NCBI RefSeq assembly: GCF_003285015.1
Contig: NZ_QMFB01000007.1
Location: 1 to 64,000, forward strand
Direction: 5' to 3'
Origin: Paenibacillus contaminans
Lineage (GTDB): Bacteria > Bacillota > Bacilli > Paenibacillales > NBRC-103111
DNA: 64,000 bases
The translations under genes and the position numbers were made by a program. Positions 52,781 to 60,783 of this stretch are shown here, one piece after another; position 1 is the first letter of the stretch, and every line of letters begins with the position of its first letter. Below the pieces are notes generated by a model. The model made no database searches. It had not been told where the DNA came from and worked only from the letters and a program-made list of their open reading frames with translations.

Positions 52781-52984
52781 TCAGAGCAAGTATTTTTGCA
52801 GCAACATACCGAGCTCCAAGCATAAATAGACGAGACTGCCTCCAAGCAGTAAACCGATTAATAAATGAGATGACGAGGCGGCCGGCCAACGCAGGCGGGC
52901 TTGTCCCCATGCGGTTTGCGAAAGGGCGGTAAGCAGGAGAGAACCTCCGAACAGCAGCATAGCGGCAAGCAGCAGGAACGACAC
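52781..52984 (-). CDS. small two-segment membrane protein of unknown function
   Basis: A 67-residue hydrophobic protein: segments at about 3-21 and 40-64 joined by a short Arg/Trp loop (QTAWGQARLRWPAA). GTG start follows GGAGGAGA at good spacing, which supports a real gene. It converges with the pilus cluster and has no partner I recognise. Confidence 0.6.
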   Translation of the reverse strand: MSFLLLAAMLLFGGSLLLTALSQTAWGQARLRWPAASSSHLLIGLLLGGSLVYLCLELGMLLQKYLL

Positions 52985-53034
52985 CGACGATTCTCCTCCA
53001 GGCGATTTAGTAGTTCTATTGTACCATAATCAAA

Positions 53035-53070
53035 AAGAAGAGGGGATTTCGTCTTTGCGGACGGAATCCC
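53035..53070 (-). terminator. intrinsic terminator after the nitroreductase gene
   Basis: AGGGGATTTCGTC and GACGGAATCCCCT pair with one mismatch around TTTGCG. On the minus strand CTTCTTTTT follows. Confidence 0.8.
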
Positions 53071-53114
53071 CTTTCTTTTAAGATTACGAATTGTAAAACG
53101 CTATGATCCCTTTG

Positions 53115-53723
53115 CTACTCGTTACTCGAAAAAACGCCCTCCATAATGATCTCTGAAAGGGGGCGCCGGATGCTCGGCACTTCACGCTCCCTGTTGCGCT
53201 CCGAGAGCGAGGACGCATCGCCGCGATAGCCGACAGCAATGACCGCTTGCGGCTCGTACTCCGAAGGGATGGCCAACGTTTGCTTGGCCAGGTCGCGGTC
53301 GAAGCCGCCCATGGCGTGCGTGACCAGTCCGAGCGCGACGCTTTGTAATGCCAGATAACCCCAAGCGGCTCCGGCATCGAAGGCGTGAGACGGACTTGCG
53401 CTTCCTTTGGAAGTAGTCGTTTTGGACAATGCGAGGACGAGGACAGGCGCTTTTGCGCACCACTCCGTATTAAACGGGTTGATGAACGAAAGAAACCGGT
53501 CGCGGTCTTCGGCGGTTCTGGCAAAAACGTAGCGCCATGGCTGCTCGTTGCTGCCTGAAGGGGCCCAGCGCGCGGCTTCGAAAAGGCTTAGCAGCACATG
53601 CTCGGGAACCTCTTTTTCGGCGAAAGCGCGAGGCGACCATCGATTAAGCAGGACCGGCATGACTTCGTGCTCGGGTTTTCTAACGGCAGCGGATTCGGGC
53701 GAAACTTGTGTTTCGGATGACAT
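53115..53723 (-). CDS. nitroreductase family flavoprotein
   Basis: A 202-residue FMN enzyme. NRWSPRAFAEKEVP and LFEAARWAPSGSNEQPWRYVF give the N-terminal FMN-phosphate site (RWSPR, PSGSNEQPWR); AAWGYLALQSVALGLVTHAMGGFD and VIAVGYRGD are the later flavin contacts. Such proteins reduce nitro compounds, quinones or flavins with NAD(P)H. ATG start; GAGGAG-type site upstream. Monocistronic. Confidence 0.9.
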   Translation of the reverse strand: MSSETQVSPESAAVRKPEHEVMPVLLNRWSPRAFAEKEVPEHVLLSLFEAARWAPSGSNEQPWRYVFARTAEDRDRFLSFINPFNTEWCAKAPVLVLALSKTTTSKGSASPSHAFDAGAAWGYLALQSVALGLVTHAMGGFDRDLAKQTLAIPSEYEPQAVIAVGYRGDASSLSERNREREVPSIRRPLSEIIMEGVFSSNE

Positions 53724-53886
53724 TATTGAGGGCTCCTCTCGGTTCGGGAATTTGGCTGGATATTCCTATTGTATCCGAAGCGGCGGTCATTACCAACATT
53801 TTTGAAATCGCCAGGAGGCGAATGGATGCTCTGTAAAATGGGCAAAATAACGAGTGGAACGAAAATGAAGCTGCGAGGTGTAGGGG

Positions 53887-54102
53887 ATGAGCCTGAACAG
53901 TCAAGATATTACGGTAGTCGAGCAAGCGCTTAACCATGCGATCGAGTTGGAGACGGACGAGCGTCAGGCGCGCTTGTACCGAGAAGTTCTTCAGAAGCTG
54001 CACTTGAGCTCGCTGCAAGCGGTGAGCGGTATGATGGAACCTGGTACCATGTTTGACGACGGCTTCCGGTACGATTACGACGACTCCTCCGATTTGAAGT
54101 GA
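53887..54102 (+). CDS. small conserved-looking soluble protein of unknown function
   Basis: A 71-residue acidic protein, helical in its first 50 residues (DITVVEQALNHAIELETDERQ) and ending in an Asp/Tyr-rich tail (DDGFRYDYDDSSDL). ATG follows GAGGTGTAGGGG, a very strong ribosome site, and a terminator lies 72 bases after the stop, which together support a real gene. I do not recognise the family. Confidence 0.65.
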   Translation: MSLNSQDITVVEQALNHAIELETDERQARLYREVLQKLHLSSLQAVSGMMEPGTMFDDGFRYDYDDSSDLK

Positions 54103-54173
54103 AATCCATAATGTTTTCCCGGGAAAGCGCAGGAAATGACAAGCTTTGCTTGTTTTCTGTCGTCCGGACACAC

Positions 54174-54200
54174 AAAAGCCTCGACCTTGTCGAGGCTTTT
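54174..54200. terminator. bidirectional terminator
   Basis: AAAAGCCTCGAC-CTT-GTCGAGGCTTTT: a perfect 12-base stem with a 3-base loop, between the small plus-strand gene and the convergent ABC exporter. Confidence 0.93.
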
Positions 54201-54236
54201 CGAATGACGTTCCGCAACCTGTCGAAATTCGAATGA

Positions 54237-56048
54237 TTATGCTCCGGTAGCGCGTTTTTCGATGCTTTGCTGCATGGCGTATTGATTGTAGTACAAGTTG
54301 GCGTAGAGACCGCCTGTTTGAAGCAATTCCTCGTGCGATCCGCTTTCGGATATGCGTCCGTTTTGTATGACCATAATGACGTCGGCATCCCGGATGGTGG
54401 AAAGCCGATGCGCGATAATGAAGGCGGTCCGGCCTTTAAGCAAATGCTGAAGCGCCTCCTGGATATGCTGTTCCGTCTCCGTATCGACGCTGGAGGTCGC
54501 TTCGTCCAAAATCAATATGCGCGGATCGGCCAGAAGAACGCGTCCGAAGGCGAGCAGCTGCCGTTGTCCGACAGACAGCTTGGAGCCGCGTTCTTCCACT
54601 TGCGTATCCAGACCGTCGGGCATTTTATCGAGGAAACGGTCGATCCGGACGCTGCGGATGACATCCATTACTTGTTCCTTGGTCGCGTGCTTATTTCCGT
54701 AAAGTAAATTTTCCTCAATCGTTCCGGAGAAAATGAACGAATCCTGAAGAACGATGCCCATCTGGCTGCGCAGGGAAGAGAGCGTAACATGCTTCAAATC
54801 GTGGCCGTCAATTTCGATTTGGCCGCCTGTCGGATCGTAGAAGCGCATCAGCAGGTTGACGATCGTGCTTTTCCCCGCTCCGGTAGGACCTACAAGCGCT
54901 ATCCGCTGACCCGGCTTGACGGTGAAGTCGATGCCGTGGAGCACATCCGGCGAATCGGGTCCATATCGAAAGCTTGCGTTCGTGAAAGTTACTTTTCCGG
55001 CAATTTGCGGCAGCGGCTTAGCACCCGCCCGGTCCTTTACTTCAGGCTCGGTATCGAGTATTTCGAAAATCCGTTCGGCCGAAACCATTGCGGATAAAAG
55101 CTGGCTGTATACTTTCGAAAGCGAGCTTAACGGTCCCCAGAAGCGGAATAAGAACAAAATAAATGCGCTGACGAGACCGATCGACAGATCGCCGTTCATG
55201 ACTCGGATCGAACCGTACCACATGACGAGGCATGTGCCCAATGTGCCGATCAACTCGACAAGCGGCCATACCGTCGATTCGAGCGAAACGGCCTTCAAGA
55301 ACGCTTTCCGGTTCTTTTGATTGATTTCTTTAAATTTCTCGTCGTTCGTTTTTTGACGGGAGAACGCTTGGATGACGCGGATGCCTTGGATCGTTTCGTT
55401 CACGTTGCCGTTGATGGCCGACATCGATTGGCGGGAGCGGGTCCATGCGGATTCGATTTTCGGTCTGAACCGGGATACCATCAGGAATAAAAAGGGGAGG
55501 ACGGTAAACGCGACGAGCGCGAGCTTCCAGTCCCAGTACAGCAAAATGACGACGATACCGACCAAGTGCGTCAGCTCCATCAAAAGCGTGATCAAACCGC
55601 CGTTGATTAACTCCCCGATCGCATTCGTGTCGTTGGTGATCCGCGACATGATTTTGCCTGCCGGCCGTCCGTCAAAGAAACGGAAGGAGAGCGACTGCAG
55701 ATGATCGAAAAGCTGGCGGCGAAGCTCGAACAAAATGCGCTGTCCGGTTTCGTTAATATAGCGGATTTGAATATAGCCGAACAACCAGCTTACCAACCGG
55801 ATGCCTAGCAATGAGAAACCGATGATATTGAGCAGCGTCAAATTTTTGTTGACCATGCCTTCGTCGATCGCATAACGGATCAGCACCGGCTCCGCCAGGC
55901 TCAGCAGCATATTGAGCATCACGATAACGGCGATGAAGCCCATCCGTTTCTTGTGCGGCTTTAAGTAAGCCAGCATTCTTATCATATAGGCTTTGTTGAA
56001 GGAACGGTTTTCTTTGCCTTCCTCCGAATCCCACTCTACTTGGCTCAT
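54237..56048 (-). CDS. ABC exporter half-transporter (subunit 2 of a heterodimer)
   Basis: A 603-residue fusion of a six-segment membrane domain (about 25-320) and an ATPase. Walker A GPTGAGKST, signature KLSVGQRQLL (LSVGQ instead of LSGGQ), Walker B ILILDEATSSVD with the catalytic Glu, switch His in IIAHRLST. Family: type IV exporters like B. subtilis YfiC/YheH that expel drugs. ATG starts 4 bases after the stop of the partner gene, so the two are co-translated. Confidence 0.92.
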   Translation of the reverse strand: MSQVEWDSEEGKENRSFNKAYMIRMLAYLKPHKKRMGFIAVIVMLNMLLSLAEPVLIRYAIDEGMVNKNLTLLNIIGFSLLGIRLVSWLFGYIQIRYINETGQRILFELRRQLFDHLQSLSFRFFDGRPAGKIMSRITNDTNAIGELINGGLITLLMELTHLVGIVVILLYWDWKLALVAFTVLPFLFLMVSRFRPKIESAWTRSRQSMSAINGNVNETIQGIRVIQAFSRQKTNDEKFKEINQKNRKAFLKAVSLESTVWPLVELIGTLGTCLVMWYGSIRVMNGDLSIGLVSAFILFLFRFWGPLSSLSKVYSQLLSAMVSAERIFEILDTEPEVKDRAGAKPLPQIAGKVTFTNASFRYGPDSPDVLHGIDFTVKPGQRIALVGPTGAGKSTIVNLLMRFYDPTGGQIEIDGHDLKHVTLSSLRSQMGIVLQDSFIFSGTIEENLLYGNKHATKEQVMDVIRSVRIDRFLDKMPDGLDTQVEERGSKLSVGQRQLLAFGRVLLADPRILILDEATSSVDTETEQHIQEALQHLLKGRTAFIIAHRLSTIRDADVIMVIQNGRISESGSHEELLQTGGLYANLYYNQYAMQQSIEKRATGA

Positions 56049-56052
56049 GTAC

Positions 56053-57840
56053 TCACCTTCCTTCCGTCTGCAGAAGAGCTTCGTCCTTGCGTTTATTTAC
56101 GCCGTCCGTATTTTCCTGCAGGTTGAACAGTCTCCTGAAAAAGCCTTCGCGTTCATACAGCTCCTGGTGCGTGCCCTGCTCTGCGATCCGGCCTTCCTCA
56201 AGGACGAGAATTCTATCTGCGCGCTGTATCGACGATAGCCGCTGCGCAATAATGAACGTCGTACGCCCGTGCATCACCTCATGGAGCGCTTCATGAATGG
56301 CGGACTCCGTAGCGGTGTCTACGCTTGCCGTCGCTTCATCCAGCACAAGAATCGGCGGGTCGAGTAAGATGGCGCGGGCCAGCGCAACGCGCTGCCTTTG
56401 GCCGCCCGACAAGCCGACGCCGCGTTCGCCGATAAGCGTATCGTAGCCGTTCGGGAGGCTGCTAATGAAGTCGTGGATTTGCGCTTTGCGCGAAGCCCAC
56501 TCGATTTGCTCCTGCGACGCTTCCGGCCGCCCGTAAGCGATATTGTCGCGTATCGTGGCCGAGAACAGGAACGTTTCCTGGGGGACGATGCCGATTTTGC
56601 GTCTCAGCTCGATCAAGTCGTAGTCTTTGACATCGCGTCCGTCAAGCAGCACTGCTCCTTCTGAAACGTCATAAAAGCGGGACAACAGCTGGGTGATGCT
56701 GCTCTTGCCTGAGCCGGTTGCGCCGAGAATGGCGACGGCTTCGCCGGGAGATACATCGAAGCTGATATCACTCAGCACCATCGGCGTATCCACTGCGCCG
56801 CTAGGGAAGCGGAACGATACATGCTTGAAGCTGACGAAGCCCCGTATGGAATTAGCGCTGACGGAGCCTTCCGGGCGCGTGTCGATGTCGATCTTCGTAT
56901 CGAGAATTTCGAAGACGCGCGGAGCCGCTTTGAACGCTTGCTGCATAATGTTGACGAGCCAGCCCAGCATGTTGAGCGGCCATACGATCCCCCAAATATA
57001 CCATTGGAATGCCATGAAATCCCCGACGGTCATTTCTCCCTTCGCCACGTGATAGCCGCCGACCCACAGCATAAGAAGAAATATAATGCCCCCGTAAAAC
57101 CCGAGAAGCGGGAAGGAATGGGCTTCGATTTTCGCTCGCGACATATTGGAGTCGAAGTTCGTTTCGTTGCGCTCGTTGAATTTATGACGTTCCAGCTTTT
57201 CCTGCGAGAACGCTTTGACGACGCGTATGCCCGAAATGTTTTCTTGCAGCGTCGTAGTCAGCTTCCCCATCTGCTCGCGGATCGCTCCCCAAGCTGGACC
57301 GATACTGCGGTTGAATTTCCGTATCGCGAACAGAAGAAAAGGAACGGTGACCATGCTGATCAGCGTCGTTTTGACGTGTATGTTCAGCATGACGATGACG
57401 GTTCCGACGAAGGATACGGCGCCGGTTGCCATCAGCATCGCGCCGAAGCCGATGAAGTTTTTAACCGCATCGATATCCCCTGTCATCCGGGACATGATTT
57501 GTCCGGTTTGCGCTTTGTCGTAATAACCGAAGGAAAGCCGCTGCAAATGCGAATACAGCGCTTGCCGCAAATCGAAGATAACGTCCTGGCCCAGCCTTTC
57601 TTGGGAATAGTTTTGAAAATACATGATCGCGCTTTTGAGGATTTGTCCGATACCCAGCAGGGCGGCGAAAAAAACGATTGCCCGGACATTCGATTTGGCG
57701 ATGCCCTCGTCTATGGTCTGCTTTAGCAGCCACGGAGCGATCAGGTCGAACGCAATTCCGGCAAGCATGGCCGACGAGGCGATGAAAAACCAACGCTTGT
57801 ACGGGAACGCGAACTTGGCCAGTCGGGTAAACAATTGCAT
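56053..57840 (-). CDS. ABC exporter half-transporter (subunit 1 of a heterodimer)
   Basis: A 595-residue membrane-ATPase fusion. Walker A GATGSGKSS, consensus signature LSGGQRQRVALARAI, Walker B ILVLDEATASVD; the switch residue is Gln, not His (IIAQRLSSI), as in the degenerate partner of heterodimeric exporters such as YfiB- or LmrC-type proteins. With subunit 2 it should form one good and one impaired ATP site. ATG 57840 follows GGAGGT. A leader with an open frame ending at a terminator lies upstream (58007-58126), suggesting induction by attenuation. Substrates probably drugs. Confidence 0.92.
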   Translation of the reverse strand: MQLFTRLAKFAFPYKRWFFIASSAMLAGIAFDLIAPWLLKQTIDEGIAKSNVRAIVFFAALLGIGQILKSAIMYFQNYSQERLGQDVIFDLRQALYSHLQRLSFGYYDKAQTGQIMSRMTGDIDAVKNFIGFGAMLMATGAVSFVGTVIVMLNIHVKTTLISMVTVPFLLFAIRKFNRSIGPAWGAIREQMGKLTTTLQENISGIRVVKAFSQEKLERHKFNERNETNFDSNMSRAKIEAHSFPLLGFYGGIIFLLMLWVGGYHVAKGEMTVGDFMAFQWYIWGIVWPLNMLGWLVNIMQQAFKAAPRVFEILDTKIDIDTRPEGSVSANSIRGFVSFKHVSFRFPSGAVDTPMVLSDISFDVSPGEAVAILGATGSGKSSITQLLSRFYDVSEGAVLLDGRDVKDYDLIELRRKIGIVPQETFLFSATIRDNIAYGRPEASQEQIEWASRKAQIHDFISSLPNGYDTLIGERGVGLSGGQRQRVALARAILLDPPILVLDEATASVDTATESAIHEALHEVMHGRTTFIIAQRLSSIQRADRILVLEEGRIAEQGTHQELYEREGFFRRLFNLQENTDGVNKRKDEALLQTEGR

Positions 57841-57973
57841 ATGAAATACCTCCTAAGTCGTCTCTTGAGGCGCTTGAAAATCAAGTTGCAGTAACATGAA
57901 TTAACGAATGCGCACTCCATCATGACCGGCGTTTGCGGCAGGCGGAAATCCTCTTCGAAAATGCGCCGATACA

Positions 57974-58008
57974 CAATAAAAAAACCATCGTGCGGCAGCC
58001 GATGGTTT
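57974..58008 (-). terminator. leader terminator (attenuator) before the ABC exporter operon
   Basis: Minus strand: AAACCATCG (58008-58000), 9-base loop, CGATGGTTT (57990-57982), then TTTTTATTG. It lies 134 bases before the exporter start and in its direction of transcription, with no other minus-strand gene upstream to terminate. GCAGC at 58018-58014 can pair with GCTGC in the terminator loop region, a possible antiterminator that traps the 5' arm. Confidence 0.75.
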
Positions 58009-58126
58009 AGGAATGCTGCATATCGCGGCAACCGGAACGGAAGCACGACATCATTATTCCGTCACACCGGGGGGGGATGAATGCGAAGGCGCTGCCGCCA
58101 GTCAAGGCTGTATGGAACGTATACAT
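58007..58126 (-). CDS. putative leader peptide of the ABC exporter operon
   Basis: A 39-codon open frame: ATG 58126 lies 8 bases after AAAGGCGG, a near-consensus ribosome site. It reads MYTFHTALTGGSAFAFIPP, then RCDGIMMSCFRSGCRDMQHS, and its TAA (58009-58007) overlaps the first bases of the terminator stem. Stop-at-stem geometry is the layout of ribosome-mediated attenuators such as bmrB before bmrCD in B. subtilis. The run of eight C at 58069-58076 is where the frame would be most sensitive to a sequence error. The peptide sequence itself matches nothing I know. Confidence 0.5.
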   Translation of the reverse strand: MYTFHTALTGGSAFAFIPPRCDGIMMSCFRSGCRDMQHS

Positions 58127-58181
58127 ATCGACTTACCGCCTTTCACAAATAATGGAATGTCTTCCTAGGAAGCGTAACATC

Positions 58182-58193
58182 ATAAGATAAACG
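58182..58193 (-). repeat. possible minus-strand copy of the dispersed motif
   Basis: Minus strand GCGTTTATCTTAT, sharing GCGTTTATC with copies B and E but diverging after it. It lies in the exporter leader, 56 bases upstream of the leader-peptide ATG. Confidence 0.3.
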
Positions 58194-58319
58194 CTGCAAT
58201 AGAAAAAAATGATTAAATGATTTTATCCTTCAGGCCATAAAACGGGGCCGGGCAATGCAGGATCGGCCTTGAAGTTGTGGTACGCGTCTGCGCTTACCTA
58301 GCAAGTTTGGAAGCTGCAT

Positions 58320-58353
58320 AAAAGCCCCATCCTGTAGGGGCTTTTTTATTTTT
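58320..58353 (+). terminator. terminator or attenuator 54 bases before mrfA
   Basis: AAAAGCCCCA and TAGGGGCTTTT pair around a 5-base loop, then TTTATTTTT. No plus-strand gene lies upstream within the gap, so this either ends a plus-strand noncoding transcript from 58010-58319 or acts inside the mrfA leader. Confidence 0.8.
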
Positions 58354-58406
58354 CATTCGAAGCGTATAATAGGGGAACAATCGTTCTATGGTTTGGAGTG
58401 AAAAAC

Positions 58407-60656
58407 ATGTTTCGAAAGAAGGACCTTTCCCAACTGATAGAGGAATTGCGAGGGAATGAAAATATAATCAATTGGCACGAAGTCGAGCCGCAGGAAGCGA
58501 AAACAAGGCCTATGCCCGAAAGTGTAGACCCAAGAATAAAAGCGGCGTTATCCAAACGCGGTATAGAACAGCTATATACGCACCAGTTCACAGCTTATGA
58601 AACTGTACGTAAAAGGGAAAACATTGTAGCGGTAACCCCAACCGCTTCGGGAAAAACGTTATGCTATAACCTTCCTGTATTGCAGGCGATAGCCGAAGAC
58701 GATGGCAGCCGCGCGCTTTACTTGTTTCCGACTAAGGCCCTGGCGCAAGACCAAAAAAGCGAATTGAACGAAATCATAAACGAAATGGGAATCGACATAA
58801 AAAGCTTTACCTACGATGGCGATACATCCCCAGCTATCCGTCAGCTTGTACGTAACGTCGGGCATATCGTAATTACTAATCCCGATATGCTGCATTCTGC
58901 AATTCTGCCCCATCATACGAAATGGGTAAGTCTGTTTAGTAATCTTAAGTATATCGTCATAGACGAACTACATACATATAGGGGCGTATTTGGTAGCCAT
59001 GTAGCGAATGTAGTACGCCGGCTTAAACGAATTTGTGGATTTTACGGCAGCACACCCGTTTTTATATGCACTTCCGCGACAATCGCTAACCCGAAGGAAC
59101 TGGCCGAACAGCTGACAGGAAACCCTATGCGGCTAATTGACGATAACGGCGCGCCTAGAGGAAGAAAGCATTTTGTTTTTTATAACCCGCCGATCGTTAA
59201 TAAACCGTTAAATATTCGGAAAAGTGCTACAGTAGAGGTAAACCATTTAGCTAGGGAATTTTTAGCGAATAAAATACAAACTATTGTTTTTGCCCGAAGC
59301 CGGGTAAGGGTAGAAATCATTTTAAGCCATATACAAGAATTGGTTAAAAATGAAATCGGGACGAAATCCATAAGGGGCTACCGGGGCGGATATTTACCGA
59401 ATCAGCGAAGGGAAATTGAAAGAGGATTAAGGAACGGGGAGATATTGGGAGTAGTTAGCACGAACGCATTAGAACTGGGCGTAGATATAGGACAACTGCA
59501 GGTTTGTGTCATGACCGGTTATCCTGGAAGCGTAGCGAGTACATGGCAGCAAGCAGGCCGGGCTGGAAGACGGCATGGGGAAGCCCTGGTACTTATGGTA
59601 GCAAGTAATACACCCATAGATCAGTATATCGTCCAAAATCCGGAATACTTTTTTGATCGTTCCCCGGAATCTGCAAGAATTAACCCGGAAAATTTAATCA
59701 TTCTAGTCGATCATTTGCGCTGTGCATCTTATGAACTCCCTTTTAAGAAAGGGGAAGAATTCGGCCCGTTAGAAATTGAAGAAATCTTAGAATACCTGGT
59801 AGAAGAACGGGTATTACACAAAGCAGGCGATTCGTTTTACTGGGCAAACCAGTCTTTCCCTGCAAGCGAAGTAAGCCTGCGTTCTGCTGCACAGGAAAAT
59901 GTAGTAATCGTAGACCAGTCCGACATAGCAAACGTAAAGATTATCGGAGAAATGGACCGCTTCAGCGCTATGACCCTTTTACATGACGAAGCAATATATC
60001 TCCATGAAGGCGTACAGTACCAAGTCGAGAAGCTGGACTGGGAGCATAAGAAGGCGTATGTAAGGGAAGTGGATGTAGAATATTACACAGACGCGAACCT
60101 GGCGGTAAAACTTAAAGTGTTAGAGATAGACCGTTCAGAAAATAGGCGAACCACTTCAATAAATTTTGGCGATGTCCAAGTAAATGCCATGCCAACGATT
60201 TTTAAGAAAATACGTTTAACCAGTTTTGAAAATATTGGGTACGGCCAGATTAATCTTCCCGAAGAAGAATTGCATACTAGCGGGACTTGGGTAGAGTTGA
60301 AAGAGGTAGACCCTACATTAGGAACGAAAACACTGGAACAATTGCTGCTAGGGGTATCTAATGTTTTACGGCATATCGTTCCCATTCATGTTATGTGCGA
60401 CCGAAGCGATATACATGTGGTTTCGCAAATAAGAGCAGAACATACACAACTGCCTACGATTTTCATATACGACCATTACCCCGGCGGCATTGGATTAGCC
60501 GAAGATGTTTACAAGCGGTTCGACGAAATAAAAGCAGCTGCAAGACATTTAATTAAAAAATGCCCGTGTATAGATGGTTGCCCTTCGTGTATCGGTACGG
60601 AAATAGAAGGACTAAATGCAAAACAAAAAAGCATAGAACTGCTGGATGTAATATAA
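58407..60656 (+). CDS. mrfA: DEAD/DEAH-type helicase MrfA (YprA family)
   Basis: A 749-residue helicase, the same length as I recall for B. subtilis MrfA, which acts with MrfB in repair of mitomycin-type adducts. Motif I TPTASGKT, motif II VIDELHTYRG, motif III TSATI, motif VI QQAGRAGRR. The C-terminal DUF1998 region carries CPCIDGCPSCIG, a four-Cys metal site. ATG 58407 lies 8 bases after GGAG; the GTG at 58398 overlaps that site. The gene is clearly AT-richer than its neighbours (32% GC in the 60 bases from 59221, 60% in those from 61201), hinting at transfer or replacement. mrfB follows. Confidence 0.93.
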   Translation: MFRKKDLSQLIEELRGNENIINWHEVEPQEAKTRPMPESVDPRIKAALSKRGIEQLYTHQFTAYETVRKRENIVAVTPTASGKTLCYNLPVLQAIAEDDGSRALYLFPTKALAQDQKSELNEIINEMGIDIKSFTYDGDTSPAIRQLVRNVGHIVITNPDMLHSAILPHHTKWVSLFSNLKYIVIDELHTYRGVFGSHVANVVRRLKRICGFYGSTPVFICTSATIANPKELAEQLTGNPMRLIDDNGAPRGRKHFVFYNPPIVNKPLNIRKSATVEVNHLAREFLANKIQTIVFARSRVRVEIILSHIQELVKNEIGTKSIRGYRGGYLPNQRREIERGLRNGEILGVVSTNALELGVDIGQLQVCVMTGYPGSVASTWQQAGRAGRRHGEALVLMVASNTPIDQYIVQNPEYFFDRSPESARINPENLIILVDHLRCASYELPFKKGEEFGPLEIEEILEYLVEERVLHKAGDSFYWANQSFPASEVSLRSAAQENVVIVDQSDIANVKIIGEMDRFSAMTLLHDEAIYLHEGVQYQVEKLDWEHKKAYVREVDVEYYTDANLAVKLKVLEIDRSENRRTTSINFGDVQVNAMPTIFKKIRLTSFENIGYGQINLPEEELHTSGTWVELKEVDPTLGTKTLEQLLLGVSNVLRHIVPIHVMCDRSDIHVVSQIRAEHTQLPTIFIYDHYPGGIGLAEDVYKRFDEIKAAARHLIKKCPCIDGCPSCIGTEIEGLNAKQKSIELLDVI

Positions 60657-60736
60657 AATGTCATGTGTTTTTGCTATACATCAAGAAAATCAAGCAACGC
60701 GGTAGAGAAGGATGGAAGGAACATCTAATGACAGCT

Positions 60737-60753
60737 GTCCGTTTATTCGTATG
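60737..60753 (+). repeat. dispersed motif copy F (variant, GTCCGTTTATTCGTATG)
   Basis: Weaker copy of the CGTTTATYCTTG motif in the 127-base mrfA-mrfB gap, 31 bases before the mrfB start. Here it sits at the boundary between AT-rich mrfA and GC-rich mrfB DNA. Confidence 0.35.
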
Positions 60754-60783
60754 AAAGGCTGACTGCCGGAAGGAGAGGACGTA

